DNA of 64,000 nt. Origin: Flaccisagitta enflata (lineage: Eukaryota; Chaetognatha; Sagittoidea; Aphragmophora). Below the pieces are notes generated by a model that was given only the letters and a program-made list of their open reading frames with translations, ran no database searches and was not told where the DNA came from. Made by a program: the position numbers and the translations under genes. The stretch spans positions 95,418,001 through 95,482,000 of the forward strand of contig OZ231127.1 in assembly GCA_965153355.1 (NCBI GenBank), read 5' to 3'. This document shows positions 1 to 10,063 of this stretch, in pieces (position 1 is the stretch's first letter; each line of letters opens with the position of its first letter).

Positions 1-352
1 GCCATGGTGAAAATCAAAGTGATCTTACGATGAAAAGACGTGTACTTTGTGCGTTTGCTGAAAATAACGCTTAAGATCGGTTTCACATCTTGTGCGTGTG
101 AGTTCAGCTCGAATTTACTTACTTTTGTTCGTCCAGTACAATATAGAGAGACCTTTTTTTGTGCAAAATGACAAAGTTGTTAATTTCTTAGTTATCCAAT
201 GTCCATTTACGAATGCAACCACATTATGTACAAGTTATTTTACGATTGTTCCTTGTTTTCCTTTGTTCTTCGTTTTTCTTTTTTTCTTTTTTTCTTTTTT
301 TCTTTTTTTCTTTTTTTCTTTTGTCTCTTTCTCTCTCTCTTTCTCAATATAC
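1..352 (-). other. intron, left window edge
   Basis: Intron sequence downstream (minus strand) of the last visible FREM-type exon. It holds a purine-rich GAAA/GA tract on the minus strand that starts about 10 nt after the donor. No exon is seen in it; the gene continues beyond the window. Confidence 0.6.
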
Positions 353-551
353 CCGCGTGAACAAAGACGATTTGCCTTTTGTTGAGTGCTGCTTGTGTGA
401 AGTTCCTAATTGGGTTTCTTGGTGTCGCTGCCGTCGCCACGTGTCCGTTGCTGGGAGATGTGATGACGTATTTCAATTCTGAAGGCGGCGAATCTGCGTC
501 TATGGCGTTCAATTCTTTCGGCGTGATTAACGTCGTTGAACCCGTCCATAC
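353..551 (-). CDS. FRAS1/FREM-like protein, exon 11 (last visible)
   Basis: Encodes half a CSPG repeat of an extracellular-matrix protein. Visible landmarks are LITPKELNAIDADSPPSEL, then KYVITSPSNGH, and FTQAALNKRQIVFVHAG at the end; these match the CSPG pattern 'TPxxLxAxDxDSPPxxLxYxIxxPPxxGxxxxxxxxxxxFTQxDIxxxxVxYxHxG'. Acceptor CGCCTAG before GTATGG (phase 0), donor GCGG/GTATAT (phase 1). It joins in phase 0 to exon 10, whose end reads VNDEKP then VNEGLE, completing one repeat. In the FRAS1/FREM family such repeats form the long ectodomain of basement-membrane proteins. No stop or C-terminal domain is visible. Confidence 0.85.
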
Positions 552-1328
552 CTAGGCGACGAACAAAATGTCGTCCAATATACACTGTTTTACCATGACA
601 GTAAATCCTTTTGAGGATGAGGATTAATATGCGCGAGAGAGACTGCATCCCCGGCCCTCGGCACCGTCAAGCAAAATAGCAATAGCAACGATTTCCAAGT
701 CGGAAAATTCCTTCATCATTGCTGTTCTTCACAACCTTTTTTATATAGATAAATCTCAACTCATTTAAAGATGCATATTGCGCTGATTTGGTAACCCCCT
801 CGATTTAGAAAACATGAATTCTCACGGTCCCTAATTATTTTCCAATCCAGGCATTAATAGAAATTGGTTGTACTGTACTGTACAGCGGCGTAGGGCAGGA
901 AAATGGGCAGGGGCGTCAGGCCCTAATCTGTGTCCGACTCAATACTGTGTCCGACTCACTATGTTATTGTTTTTATTCACATAACAGTTAAAAAAGGTGG
1001 GTGAATAACATGTAGTTTTATCATTGCAGGGGAGGGATGCAGGTATCAACAGAGAAAGAAAATATTTGAGATATCACTTGATGGTTTGAATAAAAAAAAA
1101 GAACAAATTATAGAAATGAAAAGAAAAAAAAAATATGAAATAAAAAAAAATTGCTAAGATAAAAAAAAATCTTGTGACGATGATAACAAAATTTTCTATC
1201 CGAGAAAAAATTCATCAAATAAAAATATACATGTAAAAAAAAAGATATAAAAAGATGAAAAATCTTAGGAGATAAAAAAATCTATAAATGAAAAAATATC
1301 AAGTTATGAAATTTAAGGATAATTAATA

Positions 1329-2126
1329 AACAAGGGCGGATAACTATGGCAAAATAAAAAAGCGAACAACTTGTTTGTCAATGTTTCACATCCAAGCAAT
1401 GAGAAAAACATAGCAAAATCCATGACCGTTTTAAAGATCTGCTAAAGATCTTTCAAGTGAGACCTTGCTGAATGTTCTAGCTCTATTCGTTTAGAAATGG
1501 CATTAGAATGAAGACAAGTGGTCAAGATTTTGGAAATTCACTACACTATTTTCATGGGATATCTTTATTCTAATATAAAAATTAAAGGCATTGAGTTATA
1601 AATTCGTTCTTGGCGCCATTTTAAAGAAAATTTGAAGCTCTTTAATTTGCTCATGGATAACGAGTAGCTACGATAATCCTGAGCTGCATAATTGACAAAA
1701 ACAGAAAGGCTAAAAGTCGTCATTAACAAAGAATTGAAATAAGCACTTTATTCAATCAGCGATTTTTTTCTTCAAACCATTGCCATTTCTAAACGAATAA
1801 AGCTACAATGACCAGCAACGTCGCATTTGAAAGATTTTTTGCAGAGCTTTAAAACGGTCATGGATTTTCTATGGTTCAGGCTCATAGTTAAGCAGAAATT
1901 AGCAAAACAAAGTGTTCGCTTTTTTTCTTTGCCATAGTTACACGGCTACCCCAGTCGCGTGCGGGTGGGCAGGGGCCATAATTGAGGTTAGTGGAACATT
2001 TGGACTGGAGCAACAAGGCCAAAACCCCCATTAACGCCGAAAAAGTAAAGTGTGACGGACGGATAGACCGACGGACGGACGGACCGACAAAGCGGGGTGT
2101 AGAGTCGCGTAGCACGCGACTAAAAA
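1329..2126 (-). mobile_element. covarying-hairpin element, family A, interrupted
   Basis: Minus-orientation copy. The 3' end (AACAAGG..CGGATACACGGC on the plus strand) is split by a TA-flanked MITE at 1343-1938. The 5' end carries the hairpin GTCGCG..CGCGAC followed by TAAAAA on the plus strand. The internal stretch is a GGAC/GGACCGAC run. The word GTCGCGTGC near the 3' end is repeated in the hairpin. Confidence 0.8.
1343..1938. mobile_element. TA-flanked MITE (Tc1/mariner type)
   Basis: Inverted ends ACTATGGCAAA...TTTGCCATAGT with TA on both sides (1341-1342, 1939-1940). Removing it restores the hairpin element's CGGATACACGGC motif. Contains the core ATTCGTTTAGAAATGGCATT on one side and its complement on the other, shared with elements at 5071, 17604, 27911 and 45149. 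Confidence 0.8.
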
Positions 2127-2389
2127 TTGTTTTAAAAATCTTAAAATATTTGGATAATTGAAATGATTTACTGATCATAGCATGCGTGCCTCCTCTGCCA
2201 TATTTCTCTGAGGAGAATCTATTTCAATTACATTCATTTCCATTCATTTTCATTGAGTTTTTAGCATCTATTTAAGACTGGCTTTTTATCTACAGTGACT
2301 CTAATCTGTTACTACTAGTCCTGGCACAATTTCTCAGGGTCTACAGGACAAAACCTTACTTTCTTTCCCACTTTTTTCTTCTCCCGTTT

Positions 2390-2527
2390 CATTTTTTTTC
2401 TTTCTCTTTCTTTCACATTTCTCAGTGTAATTGGGACAAAACAACCTTACTTTCTTTCCCACTTTCTTTCCTCTCCCATTCTTTCTTCTTTCTTTCTCTT
2501 TTTCTTTTTGTTTTTTTTTTTCTTTTT

Positions 2528-2599
<72 letters not shown>

Positions 2600-2640
2600 T
2601 TTTTCTTTCTTTCTTTTTTTCTTTCTTTCTTTCTTTCTGT
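2390..2640 (+). repeat. TTTC/CTTT microsatellite tract
   Basis: A roughly 250-bp pyrimidine tract whose core (about 2525-2640) is nearly pure CTTT. Open frames across it are low-complexity and are not genes. Confidence 0.9.
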
Positions 2641-3056
2641 CTTTTTTACCCTGTAAAACCTCCTTTTTTTCAGCCCCATTTCAGCTTCTTTTTCTTTTTT
2701 CAGCTTCTTTTCCTTTTTTTTTCTTTTTTTTTTTGCACAATTGTATCAGACTGCCATCTGTGTCCGACTGCCATCTGTGTCTGACTGTAGGGGCGTCAGC
2801 TGACGCCCCTGACGCCCCTCCTCCTACGCCGCTGGTTGTACATTAGTTTTGAAACTTGCAAAACTATGACGTAGTTTGTTACTGCAATATGCAAATTAAG
2901 CTTGGCGAAAAAGTTCGATCATCCGGTTTCCTATATCCCATTCTCTCCTAGCATAGCTGTTGTTCAGCGCGTTTTGCTCAGATGTTTCACAGATGTTTCA
3001 CAGATGATTCACAGATATCTACGCCGTATGTACGAATTGCTTCCATCTTCAGTCAC

Positions 3057-3264
3057 CTCCAATCCTTCGTTGACGTCTACGTAGGGTTTTTCGTCGTTGA
3101 CGGCGACGATGGTGACATTGACGATTCGCGTGGCGCTGGATTTGCCGACTTCCGGTGCGCGCGCGACCAAAGAAAACGCGTCCGAAGTGGAATCGCTTCC
3201 ATCGTGAGCGTAGTAGATAAACTCGTTGAAGACGTCCGTGGACTTGAAGGAAGAAAGGCGCACT
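3057..3264 (-). CDS. FRAS1/FREM-like protein, exon 10
   Basis: Encodes the second half of a CSPG repeat and the start of the next. Key motifs: NEFIYYAHDGSDSTSDAF (typical 'xYxHDGSxxxxDxF'), then VNVTIVAVNDEKPYVDVNEG with the conserved VNDxxP. The acceptor is a CT microsatellite ending CCACAG; entry completes codon AG/A from exon 9. The donor is chosen as GAG/GTGACT because it joins in phase 0 to exon 11 (VNEGLE-VWTGSTTLITPKEL). The frame stays open about 15 codons past it to a stop, so a longer alternative end (ending IRRRYL) is possible. Confidence 0.85.
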
Positions 3265-3433
<169 letters not shown>

Positions 3434-3640
3434 CAGCGACAGCGAAAAAGGAACGATGAATCAGGTGGAAGAGATCAAGAGAAGGGGTAGAAATCCCAAA
3501 CCATATATTTACCTGACCTGATATCTGTTCACTGGCTTTTGATCCATCTGTTAAGTGTTGTGTTCATTGACCGGCTCGATGAGCTCCTACACAAAGTTCA
3601 ATTCGTTGAAGACACAGACTTTTAATTAAATTAGGATTAC

Positions 3641-3829
3641 CTCGGATTTCTGGCGCTTTCAATCCATCCTCTGTTAGGTTCATCGACGAGCTCATAGACG
3701 ACGTCAAGTCCATTGAAGGCCTGATTGTCTTCGAGGAAGACGTAAGTCGGCGTCAACGCTTTATGACCGCCTTCTTTTAAAATGATATTCTTCACTTTCA
3801 ACGGCAATCTCACAGGGATGATCGTCATT
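3641..3829 (-). CDS. FRAS1/FREM-like protein, exon 9
   Basis: 63 codons between CAACAG and CCGAG/GTAATCC. Reads MTIIPVRLPLKV..., then ILKEGGHKALTPTYV and DVVYELVDEPNRGWIE, matching the start of a CSPG repeat ('L.V.EG....T...L...D'). Entry completes AG/A from exon 8; exit phase 2 matches exon 10. The first ATG is internal, not a start: the frame is continuous with the previous exon. Confidence 0.85.
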
Positions 3830-4029
3830 CTGTTGGCAATTGGAATGAAAACAGATTTAATCGCATTTTAACTTTGTCATTCTAACTCTCTCGCCAAGAG
3901 TTAGTTGAGCGGGGTGAATATGGTGTGTATTTGTTTTTCACAATAATTTCCTCTGTTTGTCTATCTGCCTGACTCCTCTGTTTCACACTCTCTCTCTCAG
4001 TCTCATTTGTTTTCTTTCTTTCCTTCTTT

Positions 4030-4030
<1 letters not shown>

Positions 4031-4125
<95 letters not shown>
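4031..4125. repeat. (CT)n/(GA)n microsatellite at a splice donor
   Basis: On the gene strand the exon 8 donor is AAG/GTGAGAGAGAG..., so the GA repeat starts inside the 5' splice-site consensus and runs about 90 bp into the intron. Confidence 0.95.
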
Positions 4126-4127
<2 letters not shown>

Positions 4128-4128
<1 letters not shown>

Positions 4129-4307
4129 TTATATTGACGTCTTGCACGGTTTTGACTCCATTGGTGACCGAGATGAGGGCTCCATCTGCTCGTTTGCCGG
4201 GCGCCACTTGGTGATATTCCAACAAAAGTGAATCGATATCGAATTGAGTGAATGTTGTTACAGGCTCAGCCACGCCATGACGAGAACGACGAACAATGTC
4301 ACCATAT
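4128..4307 (-). CDS. FRAS1/FREM-like protein, exon 8
   Basis: Acceptor TTGCCTCAG, donor AAG/GTGAGA. Encodes YGDIVRRSRHG..., then TTFTQFDIDSLLLEYHQVAP (the CSPG 'FTQxDIDxxxxxYxH' segment) and KRADGALISVTNGVKTV. Phases (enter after AA/A, leave at AG/A) match exons 7 and 9. The canonical HDGS is replaced by HQVA here. Frame and splice sites are convincing. Confidence 0.88.
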
Positions 4308-4590
4308 CTGAGGCAAGTGGAAATAGATCGCAGTAAGGGTAAAAACATTTTATTGACAGTTTACTAACTTTAATGGACCTTGTTTATGTATGTGTATGTA
4401 ATGGAAGCTTACACTATATAAATGTCCATAATTTTTCCGAATTTTCATCAGGTTCTATTTTCGTTTTGATGATTGTATGAGATTTATATACTATATAATA
4501 TAGGATGAATTGTTGCACATGCCACGTAGCACAGTAGTGACAGTGTGCACAATTTCCCATTTAACTCTGATTATGCTGAGTGGGCAGTGA

Positions 4591-5070
4591 GATGGACTTA
4601 CTTGGGCTAAGCAGTGAGCGTGTAGATGATTTCTCTAGGTGGAATTACTTGGGCTTAGCCGTGAAAGTGAAGACAATTTCTTTGGGTGGACTTACTTGGG
4701 CTTAGCGGTGACCATGTAGACGATTTCTCTGGGTGGACTTACTTTGGCTTAGCAGTAAGCATGTAGACAATTTCTCCGGGTGGACTTACTTGGGCTTAGC
4801 AGTGAGCATGTAGATAATTTCGCTGGGTGGACTTACTTGGGCTTGGCAGTGAGCGTGTAGATGATTTCTCCAGGTGGACTTATTTGGGCTTAGCAGTAAG
4901 CGTGTAGACGATTTCTCTGGGTGGACTTACTTAGGCTTAGCAGTGAGCGTGTAGATAATTTCTCTGGGTGGACTTTCTTGGGCTTAGCGGTGACCATGTA
5001 GATGATTTCTCCGGGTGGACTTACTTGGGCTTAGCAGTGAGCGTGCAGATGATTTCTCCGGGTGGACTTA
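4591..5070 (-). repeat. tandem array of exon 7 3' end plus its donor (distal block)
   Basis: About ten copies of a 47-bp unit. On the gene strand each unit is the last 36 nt of exon 7 (encoding EIVYTLTAKPK), then GTAAGTCCACC, the donor and first intron bases. Copies differ at a few positions but nearly all keep GTAAGT. A MITE at 5071-5632 separates it from the block next to the real exon. Confidence 0.92.
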
Positions 5071-5632
5071 CTATCTAGAGCAAAAGTATGGCAACAGATG
5101 TTTTGAGCAATATCTCTGCTTAGAATAAAAAAATCATATAAAAATCAGTGAGATTCTGAAACTAGATCAAATTTCTGATCTAATGACGCAAATCGCATTC
5201 ATCTAAGTCAAAGCGTTTAGAAATGACAGATAAAACAAGATTGCTACTCCAAATCAAAAATGGCAAAAAAAATTGTAATAATTATTGAATGATGGCACTT
5301 TGAACATTGCGCTGTCACTTTTTTGTATTTGGCTGGGAACAGCCCAAATCTCAAACCCTGCTTTGGTCTCAAACAAAGCAGCTACTAAGCAAAGGACATG
5401 TGGCTTTTGTTGCGTGACAAGGCTTAAAAGAATCACTCTTAAAGTCTAAAGGAAGATCTTGTCAACTTACTTAAAATCTCTTTACAAATGCATGCTGAGG
5501 CCTATGAAGGTGGTCATTGATGCCAAGGGAAGGAATGCCATATATTGAACATATTTTGCAATCATATTTTGCATTATTTATTAAATATATAAATAAAGTC
5601 TTACGGTGTTGCCATACTTTTGCTCTAGATAG
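5071..5632. mobile_element. TA-flanked MITE inside the exon-donor array
   Basis: Ends CTATCTAGAGCAAAAGTATG and its complement, flanked by TA at 5069-5070 and 5633-5634. Excision restores ggacttacttgggc exactly, so the target TA is the TA of a GTAAGT donor copy. Contains the shared core CGTTTAGAAATG. 562 bp, no transposase. Confidence 0.9.
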
Positions 5633-5777
5633 TACTTGGGCTTAGCAGTGATCCTGTAGATGATTTGCTCTGGGTGGACTTACTTGGGTTAAGCAGTGAG
5701 CGTGTAGACAATTTCTCTAGGTGGACATACTTGGGTTTGGCAGTGAGCATGTAGACAATTTCTCTGGATGGACTTAC
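5633..5777 (-). repeat. tandem array of exon 7 3' end plus donor (proximal block)
   Basis: About three further copies of the 47-bp unit running directly into the genuine exon 7 donor. Confidence 0.9.
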
Positions 5778-5917
5778 TTGGGCTTAGCAGTGAGCGTGTA
5801 GACAATTTCTCTGGGTGGACTGGCTTCATGAATGGTCAGCAGATGTTCTTTTGTAATAACGATTCTTCCTCCTTCTTCAACAGTCAACATCTCGTTGTTA
5901 ACCACACGAGGAGGAAT
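5778..5917 (-). CDS. FRAS1/FREM-like protein, exon 7
   Basis: Acceptor ACTTTGCAG, donor CCCAA/GTAAGT. Reads IPPRVVNNEMLTVEEGGRIV, then ITKEHLL and PPREIVYTLTAKPK: the canonical start of a CSPG repeat ('PP.VV.N..L.V.EGG...I....L...D...PP..I.Y.L'). Phase 0 in, phase 2 out. Its 3' end is the source of the adjacent 47-bp array. Confidence 0.92.
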
Positions 5918-6059
5918 CTGCAAAGTCAGATGTCGTCGGATTTTGACTGTGAGACAACGACAAAAACAACATCAGAAACAACAACACCACCACCACAACC
6001 AACAAACACTCACTACCAACAACAAACTCCCACAACCACCACCATTACTGATAACAATG

Positions 6060-6060
<1 letters not shown>

Positions 6061-6102
<42 letters not shown>
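6061..6102. repeat. (CAA)n microsatellite
   Basis: Short CAA tract in the intron between exons 6 and 7, within a wider CAA/ACC-rich stretch (5960-6102). Confidence 0.9.
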
Positions 6103-6189
6103 CCACATAATCTTATAACTTCTATTGAAGAGACTGCATCTTCTATTTGAATAAGGCGACGGTTGACATAACAACACCAATAGCAACAA

Positions 6190-6321
<132 letters not shown>

Positions 6322-6325
6322 CAAC

Positions 6326-6449
6326 CTTGTGGCTCCGAATGAAAATGTTGACATCCATCTTTCCTTGAGCTTGAGCGTCGGCGATTTTTATAACGAAGGC
6401 AAATTCGTCTTTTAACGAGTTTGAGTCATCGTGCAAGTAACGAACAATC
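6326..6449 (-). CDS. FRAS1/FREM-like protein, exon 6
   Basis: Acceptor AATCAG, donor CACAAG/GTTGCT. Reads IVRYLHDDSNSLKDEFAFVI, then KIADAQAQGKMDVNIFIRSHK, the CSPG 'VRYxHDDSxxxxDxFxF' segment. The first base completes GG/G from exon 5, giving NQG-IVRYLHDD across a 17.8-kb intron. This perfect join is why I place no exon between them. Confidence 0.92.
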
Positions 6450-6545
6450 CTGATTATAAGCAACAATCCTGGTTAAAACGAAAAATCCTGGTTATAACGA
6501 ATAATCCTAATCATAACATTCTTGACTATGACGAACAATCCTAAT
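6450..6545 (-). repeat. tandem copies of the exon 6 acceptor
   Basis: About five imperfect 19-22-bp units on the gene strand, each with AG followed by GATTGTTCGTT or a near variant, leading into the true acceptor. The 3' splice site itself is duplicated, mirroring the donor arrays. Confidence 0.75.
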
Positions 6546-6599
6546 TACCCATAAAGGCGGCTAATCGCCGTAGGAAAAAAGTAGTAAATGCTGGGAGAA

Positions 6600-6603
6600 A
6601 AAA

Positions 6604-6664
<61 letters not shown>

Positions 6665-6676
6665 GAGAGAGAGAAA
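6600..6676. repeat. A-rich then (GA)n microsatellite
   Basis: Poly-A followed by about 60 bp of GA with one GATA interruption. Confidence 0.95.
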
Positions 6677-6755
6677 GGTATTCTTCGACTTTTTTCCAAA
6701 TAACGAACGATGGTAGTAAGGATATGCGACAAGCAAGCGCTAGGTTCTTGAATAA

Positions 6756-6874
6756 TTTTTAGGTGCGACCAAGCACCTCTATAACTGGCTGTGTCTGTTG
6801 GTTGGTTGGTTGGTTGGGTGACGCATTGGTTTGACAATCATCATGTTGCACTTTATTGGCCTACTTGGCTTTGT
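6756..6874 (+). mobile_element. covarying-hairpin element, family D
   Basis: TTTTTAG, hairpin GGTGC-GACCAA-GCACC, CTCTATAACTGGCTGTGTC, a (GGTT)n run in place of the GTCGGTCC run, then TTGCAC..TTATTGGCC near the 3' end. The bases between here and 7355 hold no convincing gene. Confidence 0.75.
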
Positions 6875-7354
6875 GGTTTTAAAAGTCAAAAGTGTGGGAA
6901 TGAATGAAACAGAATAAGAAGACAGGAAGTAACCAATCGCAACAAAAGGGAAAATAGGAAAGGGTGATATCAAGAGAAATAGAATCAAAGCTATGAGTAC
7001 TCAATTTTAAGGCGCACTGGCTCTTTCCAGCTTTCCGTCGATGTGTCATTATGGCAAAATCCGTGGAAGCACTTGCTCAGGTGATTCCGACGTCCCAAAA
7101 CAATCGGTGGTTTCTCAGTCCCGGTGGATAACCTCATTTGCATAACGCAGTTTTTTTCTAAACACGCCCAAAACATTCTTTGATCATGTCATATTATCTT
7201 TCTCAGCATTTTAACATTATTCCATTTCATGATTAAGAAAATAGGCTAGATGACTCCAGATTAACAAAGCAAAAAAGCAACAATGAACAATTGTATTCTA
7301 GAACAGTTTTACTCCCAAAGTTGATTGCGTTCTGTTTAAACGGTTAATAATGTA

Positions 7355-7605
7355 AACAAGGCTGAATACCCGGCTACCCCAGTCGGCCAGTCGCGTGCGG
7401 GTGGGCAGGAGCTACATTTGAGGTCACTTGATCATTTGGGCAGAAGCAGTGAGGCCAAAGACCGCAAAAAAAAAAAAAACAAAAAAAAAACAAAAAAAAA
7501 AACTGAAGTATGGTAGACAGATGGATGGACGGATGGACGGACGGACCAACGGACCAACGAACCGACAAAGCAGGGTGCAGAGTCGTGTAACACGTGACTA
7601 AAAAA
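7355..7605 (-). mobile_element. covarying-hairpin element, family A
   Basis: Minus orientation. AACAAGGCTGAATACCCGGC at the 3' end, CAGTCGCGTGCGGGTGGGCA, GGAC/GGACGGACC run, hairpin GTCGTG..CACGTGAC, then TAAAAAA on the plus strand. Confidence 0.8.
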
Positions 7606-7779
7606 AGAAAGAAAGAAAGGAAAAGAAAAAAAGAAAAGAAAAGACATAGCAAGAGAAAGAAAGAAACCAGTTTTGTTCATGAATCATGATTCTTAAATTA
7701 GAAAATGCGATCCTATGCTATGCGATCCTATACTCCACATCTCCGTCGGTCCGTCGCCCCTGCGTTTATTCATGCATTG

Positions 7780-7910
7780 ATTGATTCATAGATTGATTCT
7801 TTAATCGATTCATTCATTCATTTACTCATTCATTCATTGATTTATTCGTTCATTTATTCATTCATTCATTCATTCATTCATTCATTCATTCATTCATTTG
7901 TTCATTTACT
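7780..7910. repeat. (CATT)n tetranucleotide repeat
   Basis: Imperfect CATT/CATTGATT copies; a similar tract occurs at about 22630-22720. Confidence 0.9.
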
Positions 7911-8423
7911 TGCCTTTTTCTTCATTCATTTCTTCCTTGGATTTGAGTGTCGCTTGCATCGCTAAAATTGCTCTTAGTGGCCTTTTTCCATGTTAACATG
8001 AATTACTTTAACATTAATTACACTTATTACATTAATTACTTTTACATTCATTGATTCTTCTAACTCTTAACTCTTTCATTCTTAAAAAACTTTTGACAAC
8101 ACGCACGCGACTTAGGTCTATGGACTTCGCTTTTATTGCCACTACTGAATCTGAATAAGGTGAGGCCCCGAGTCAGTTGAACTGATAATTTTTTTCTTCC
8201 AGACATTTAATGAAACTTTCTTTTACTTGAAAACATATTTGCTGATCAAACTTTTTCACCTCAAACCAACGCAAAATAATCGGGCACAACCAAAGAGAAT
8301 CAGCTTAGTCTGCCAGATCTTCTGGCACGCACAAACCATCTTGGAGTATTGAAGCATTCCATGGGTAATGATTTCATTCATTTAAAATGAGTTCAAAATA
8401 CACTGCCACACAAACACACCAAG

Positions 8424-8426
<3 letters not shown>

Positions 8427-8502
<76 letters not shown>
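8427..8502. repeat. (CA)n microsatellite
   Basis: About 38 CA units, uninterrupted. Confidence 0.97.
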
Positions 8503-8504
<2 letters not shown>

Positions 8505-8756
8505 TCATATTACAAAAACCGGTCCAAATGCAAATGGTCTGACATTCAGATGCAGATTCTCCAAATTTACGTCGTAACAATTGAGCTGCCATTATTTCCA
8601 CGACAGCTCTCAATTTTATTTTCAAATCTATTTTTCCGTACAGAATCACGTCATTGCGCTGGAAGTCTGGCAGAGAAAATTCAAAATCATCCGTTTTGTT
8701 CAGCTTTGTAGAATTAGGGTAAGCGGACGCATGAAAGATGAAGTTTAATTTTCAAA

Positions 8757-9269
8757 GTTTTAAGTCGCGTGCACGCGTCTCTATATATCCCGCTATGTCC
8801 GTCGGTCGGTCCGTCTGTCGGTCAGTAACGCTTAGCTATTTTCGGCGTTTGTGGGCGTGTTTTGCGTTACTGCCCCTGCCCAAATGCTTGGTTATCCCCT
8901 GCCAACACGCACACTACTCCAGGCCTGTGTAAAGTTGAGTACTCCCCCCCCCGGTGGGGGGGGGGAATAAAATCAAAAGGTTTGGAGATGGGGAAAAAAA
9001 TCAAAAGCGAGAAAAGAAGAGAAAAGAAAATTTTTTAAAGATTTAACACTTTTGGTAGTTCCAAATGGTATTATCTGAGTACTACAACACATTTTAACAC
9101 TATTTAAACCTATAATATACTATTTTATTGCTTTGTGGGGAAGAAAATCATTGATTTTGTAATGCGACGCAACCCATCGCGGGGAAGAAAATCAAAAGCA
9201 GGGGGGGGGGGAATAAAATAAAAAGCCGCTTAACTTTATACACCCCTGCACTACTCGGGTAGCCTTGTT
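8757..9269 (+). mobile_element. covarying-hairpin element, family A, interrupted by a hAT-type MITE
   Basis: GTCGCGTGCACGCGTC hairpin, CTCTATATATCCCGC, then (GTCGGTCC)n, CCCCTGCCCAAATGCTTGG, and the 3' end GGGTAGCCTTGTT after the insertion. The 3' partner word is degraded (CAACACGCAC). Confidence 0.75.
8920..9248. mobile_element. hAT-type MITE with 8-bp target duplication
   Basis: Starts CAGGCCTGTGTAAAGTT, ends AACTTTATACACCCCTG. Flanked by CACTACTC at 8912-8919 and 9249-9256. The 8-bp duplication and CAGG ends are typical of hAT. 329 bp with poly-G/C stretches, non-coding. Confidence 0.88.
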
Positions 9270-9834
9270 AGATGCATCCTCGCATTTCTTTTTGAGAGTC
9301 TATCCGTCTTGGTAGGTCCGTGGGTAGGCAAATCCTTCGGTCCGTGATGCCATTTTCTCTGAACGAGGTTTTCTCTTTATTTCCTCATATCTCATCTCGC
9401 TTTTTCTGTCGTAAATTTTTGGCTAAATTCAGCTCCATTTCCAAGGTCAAATCCATTTCCTCTCTAGCTTGTATTTTGTAACAGGAATGTAGAAAATGTC
9501 TCAGCATTAATTTGCGCAAATACTTATACTATTCTCAAAGCAAGGGAGGCTTAATTTTTAATGACTGATAAAGCTTGATCCTTGTAGCTGGGTACCACTT
9601 CTTTGTTATTGTCGTTTCCAAGAATTTACGACAGTTTTTCTCTGATGCTTATAGGTCAAACGGACGCAGCTACAGCACATCTCTTGGCCTTGTTATTTGG
9701 TCTATTCCATAAAATAGTTTGTACAGTTTGCTTACAGGGTGATCATCCCGTTTTGAAAACGTTGCTCTTGCTCTAAGATGCGTCTATCCACACATTTGGA
9801 ATGAACTTTCTTTAAAGCGCTATACCGCATACCT

Positions 9835-9837
<3 letters not shown>

Positions 9838-9921
<84 letters not shown>
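9838..9921. repeat. (CT)n microsatellite forming a polypyrimidine tract
   Basis: About 84 bp of CT on the plus strand, then TGTTTCTCTCTCTAG. TAG at 9933-9935 is the likely acceptor of the first coding exon of the nested gene. Confidence 0.9.
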
Positions 9922-9925
<4 letters not shown>

Positions 9926-9970
9926 CTCTCTCTAGTGACACAAAGATCATCAGTAATTCCAAAGAAGAGC

Positions 9971-9977
9971 ATGGAGC

Positions 9978-10063
<86 letters not shown>

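Larger units (their letters stand above)
883..2834. mobile_element. hAT-like element bounded by CAGCGGCGTAGG
   Basis: Terminal inverted repeats CAGCGGCGTAGG at 883 and CCTACGCCGCTG ending 2834, followed inward on both sides by GGGGCGTCAG and copies of CTGTGTCCGACT. Flanks are similar but do not form a clean duplication (GTACTGTA / GTTGTACA). Hosts a hairpin element and a TTTC microsatellite. A second copy with the same ends lies at 46083-47155. No transposase seen. Confidence 0.5.
7606..8756. other. intron stretch with simple repeats
   Basis: Inside the 17.8-kb FREM-type intron. Holds GAAA tracts (7600-7670), a (CATT)n block (about 7780-7910) and a (CA)n block (about 8427-8502). A minus-strand open stretch at 8530-8720 is not accepted as an exon. 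Confidence 0.6.

Noticed and set aside
6991-7176. Minus-strand open frame with STGTEKPPIVLGRRNHLS, resembling a CSPG linker, as a FREM-type exon
   Set aside because: Exon 5 joins directly to exon 6 in phase with perfect repeat continuity, so no exon is needed here, and the splice sites around it are weak. It could be a decayed exon copy.
8530-8720. Minus-strand stretch TDDFEFSLPDFQRNDVILYG as a FREM-type exon
   Set aside because: Same reason: it would interrupt the exon 5 to 6 join. No clear acceptor and poor match after KIDLKIKL.
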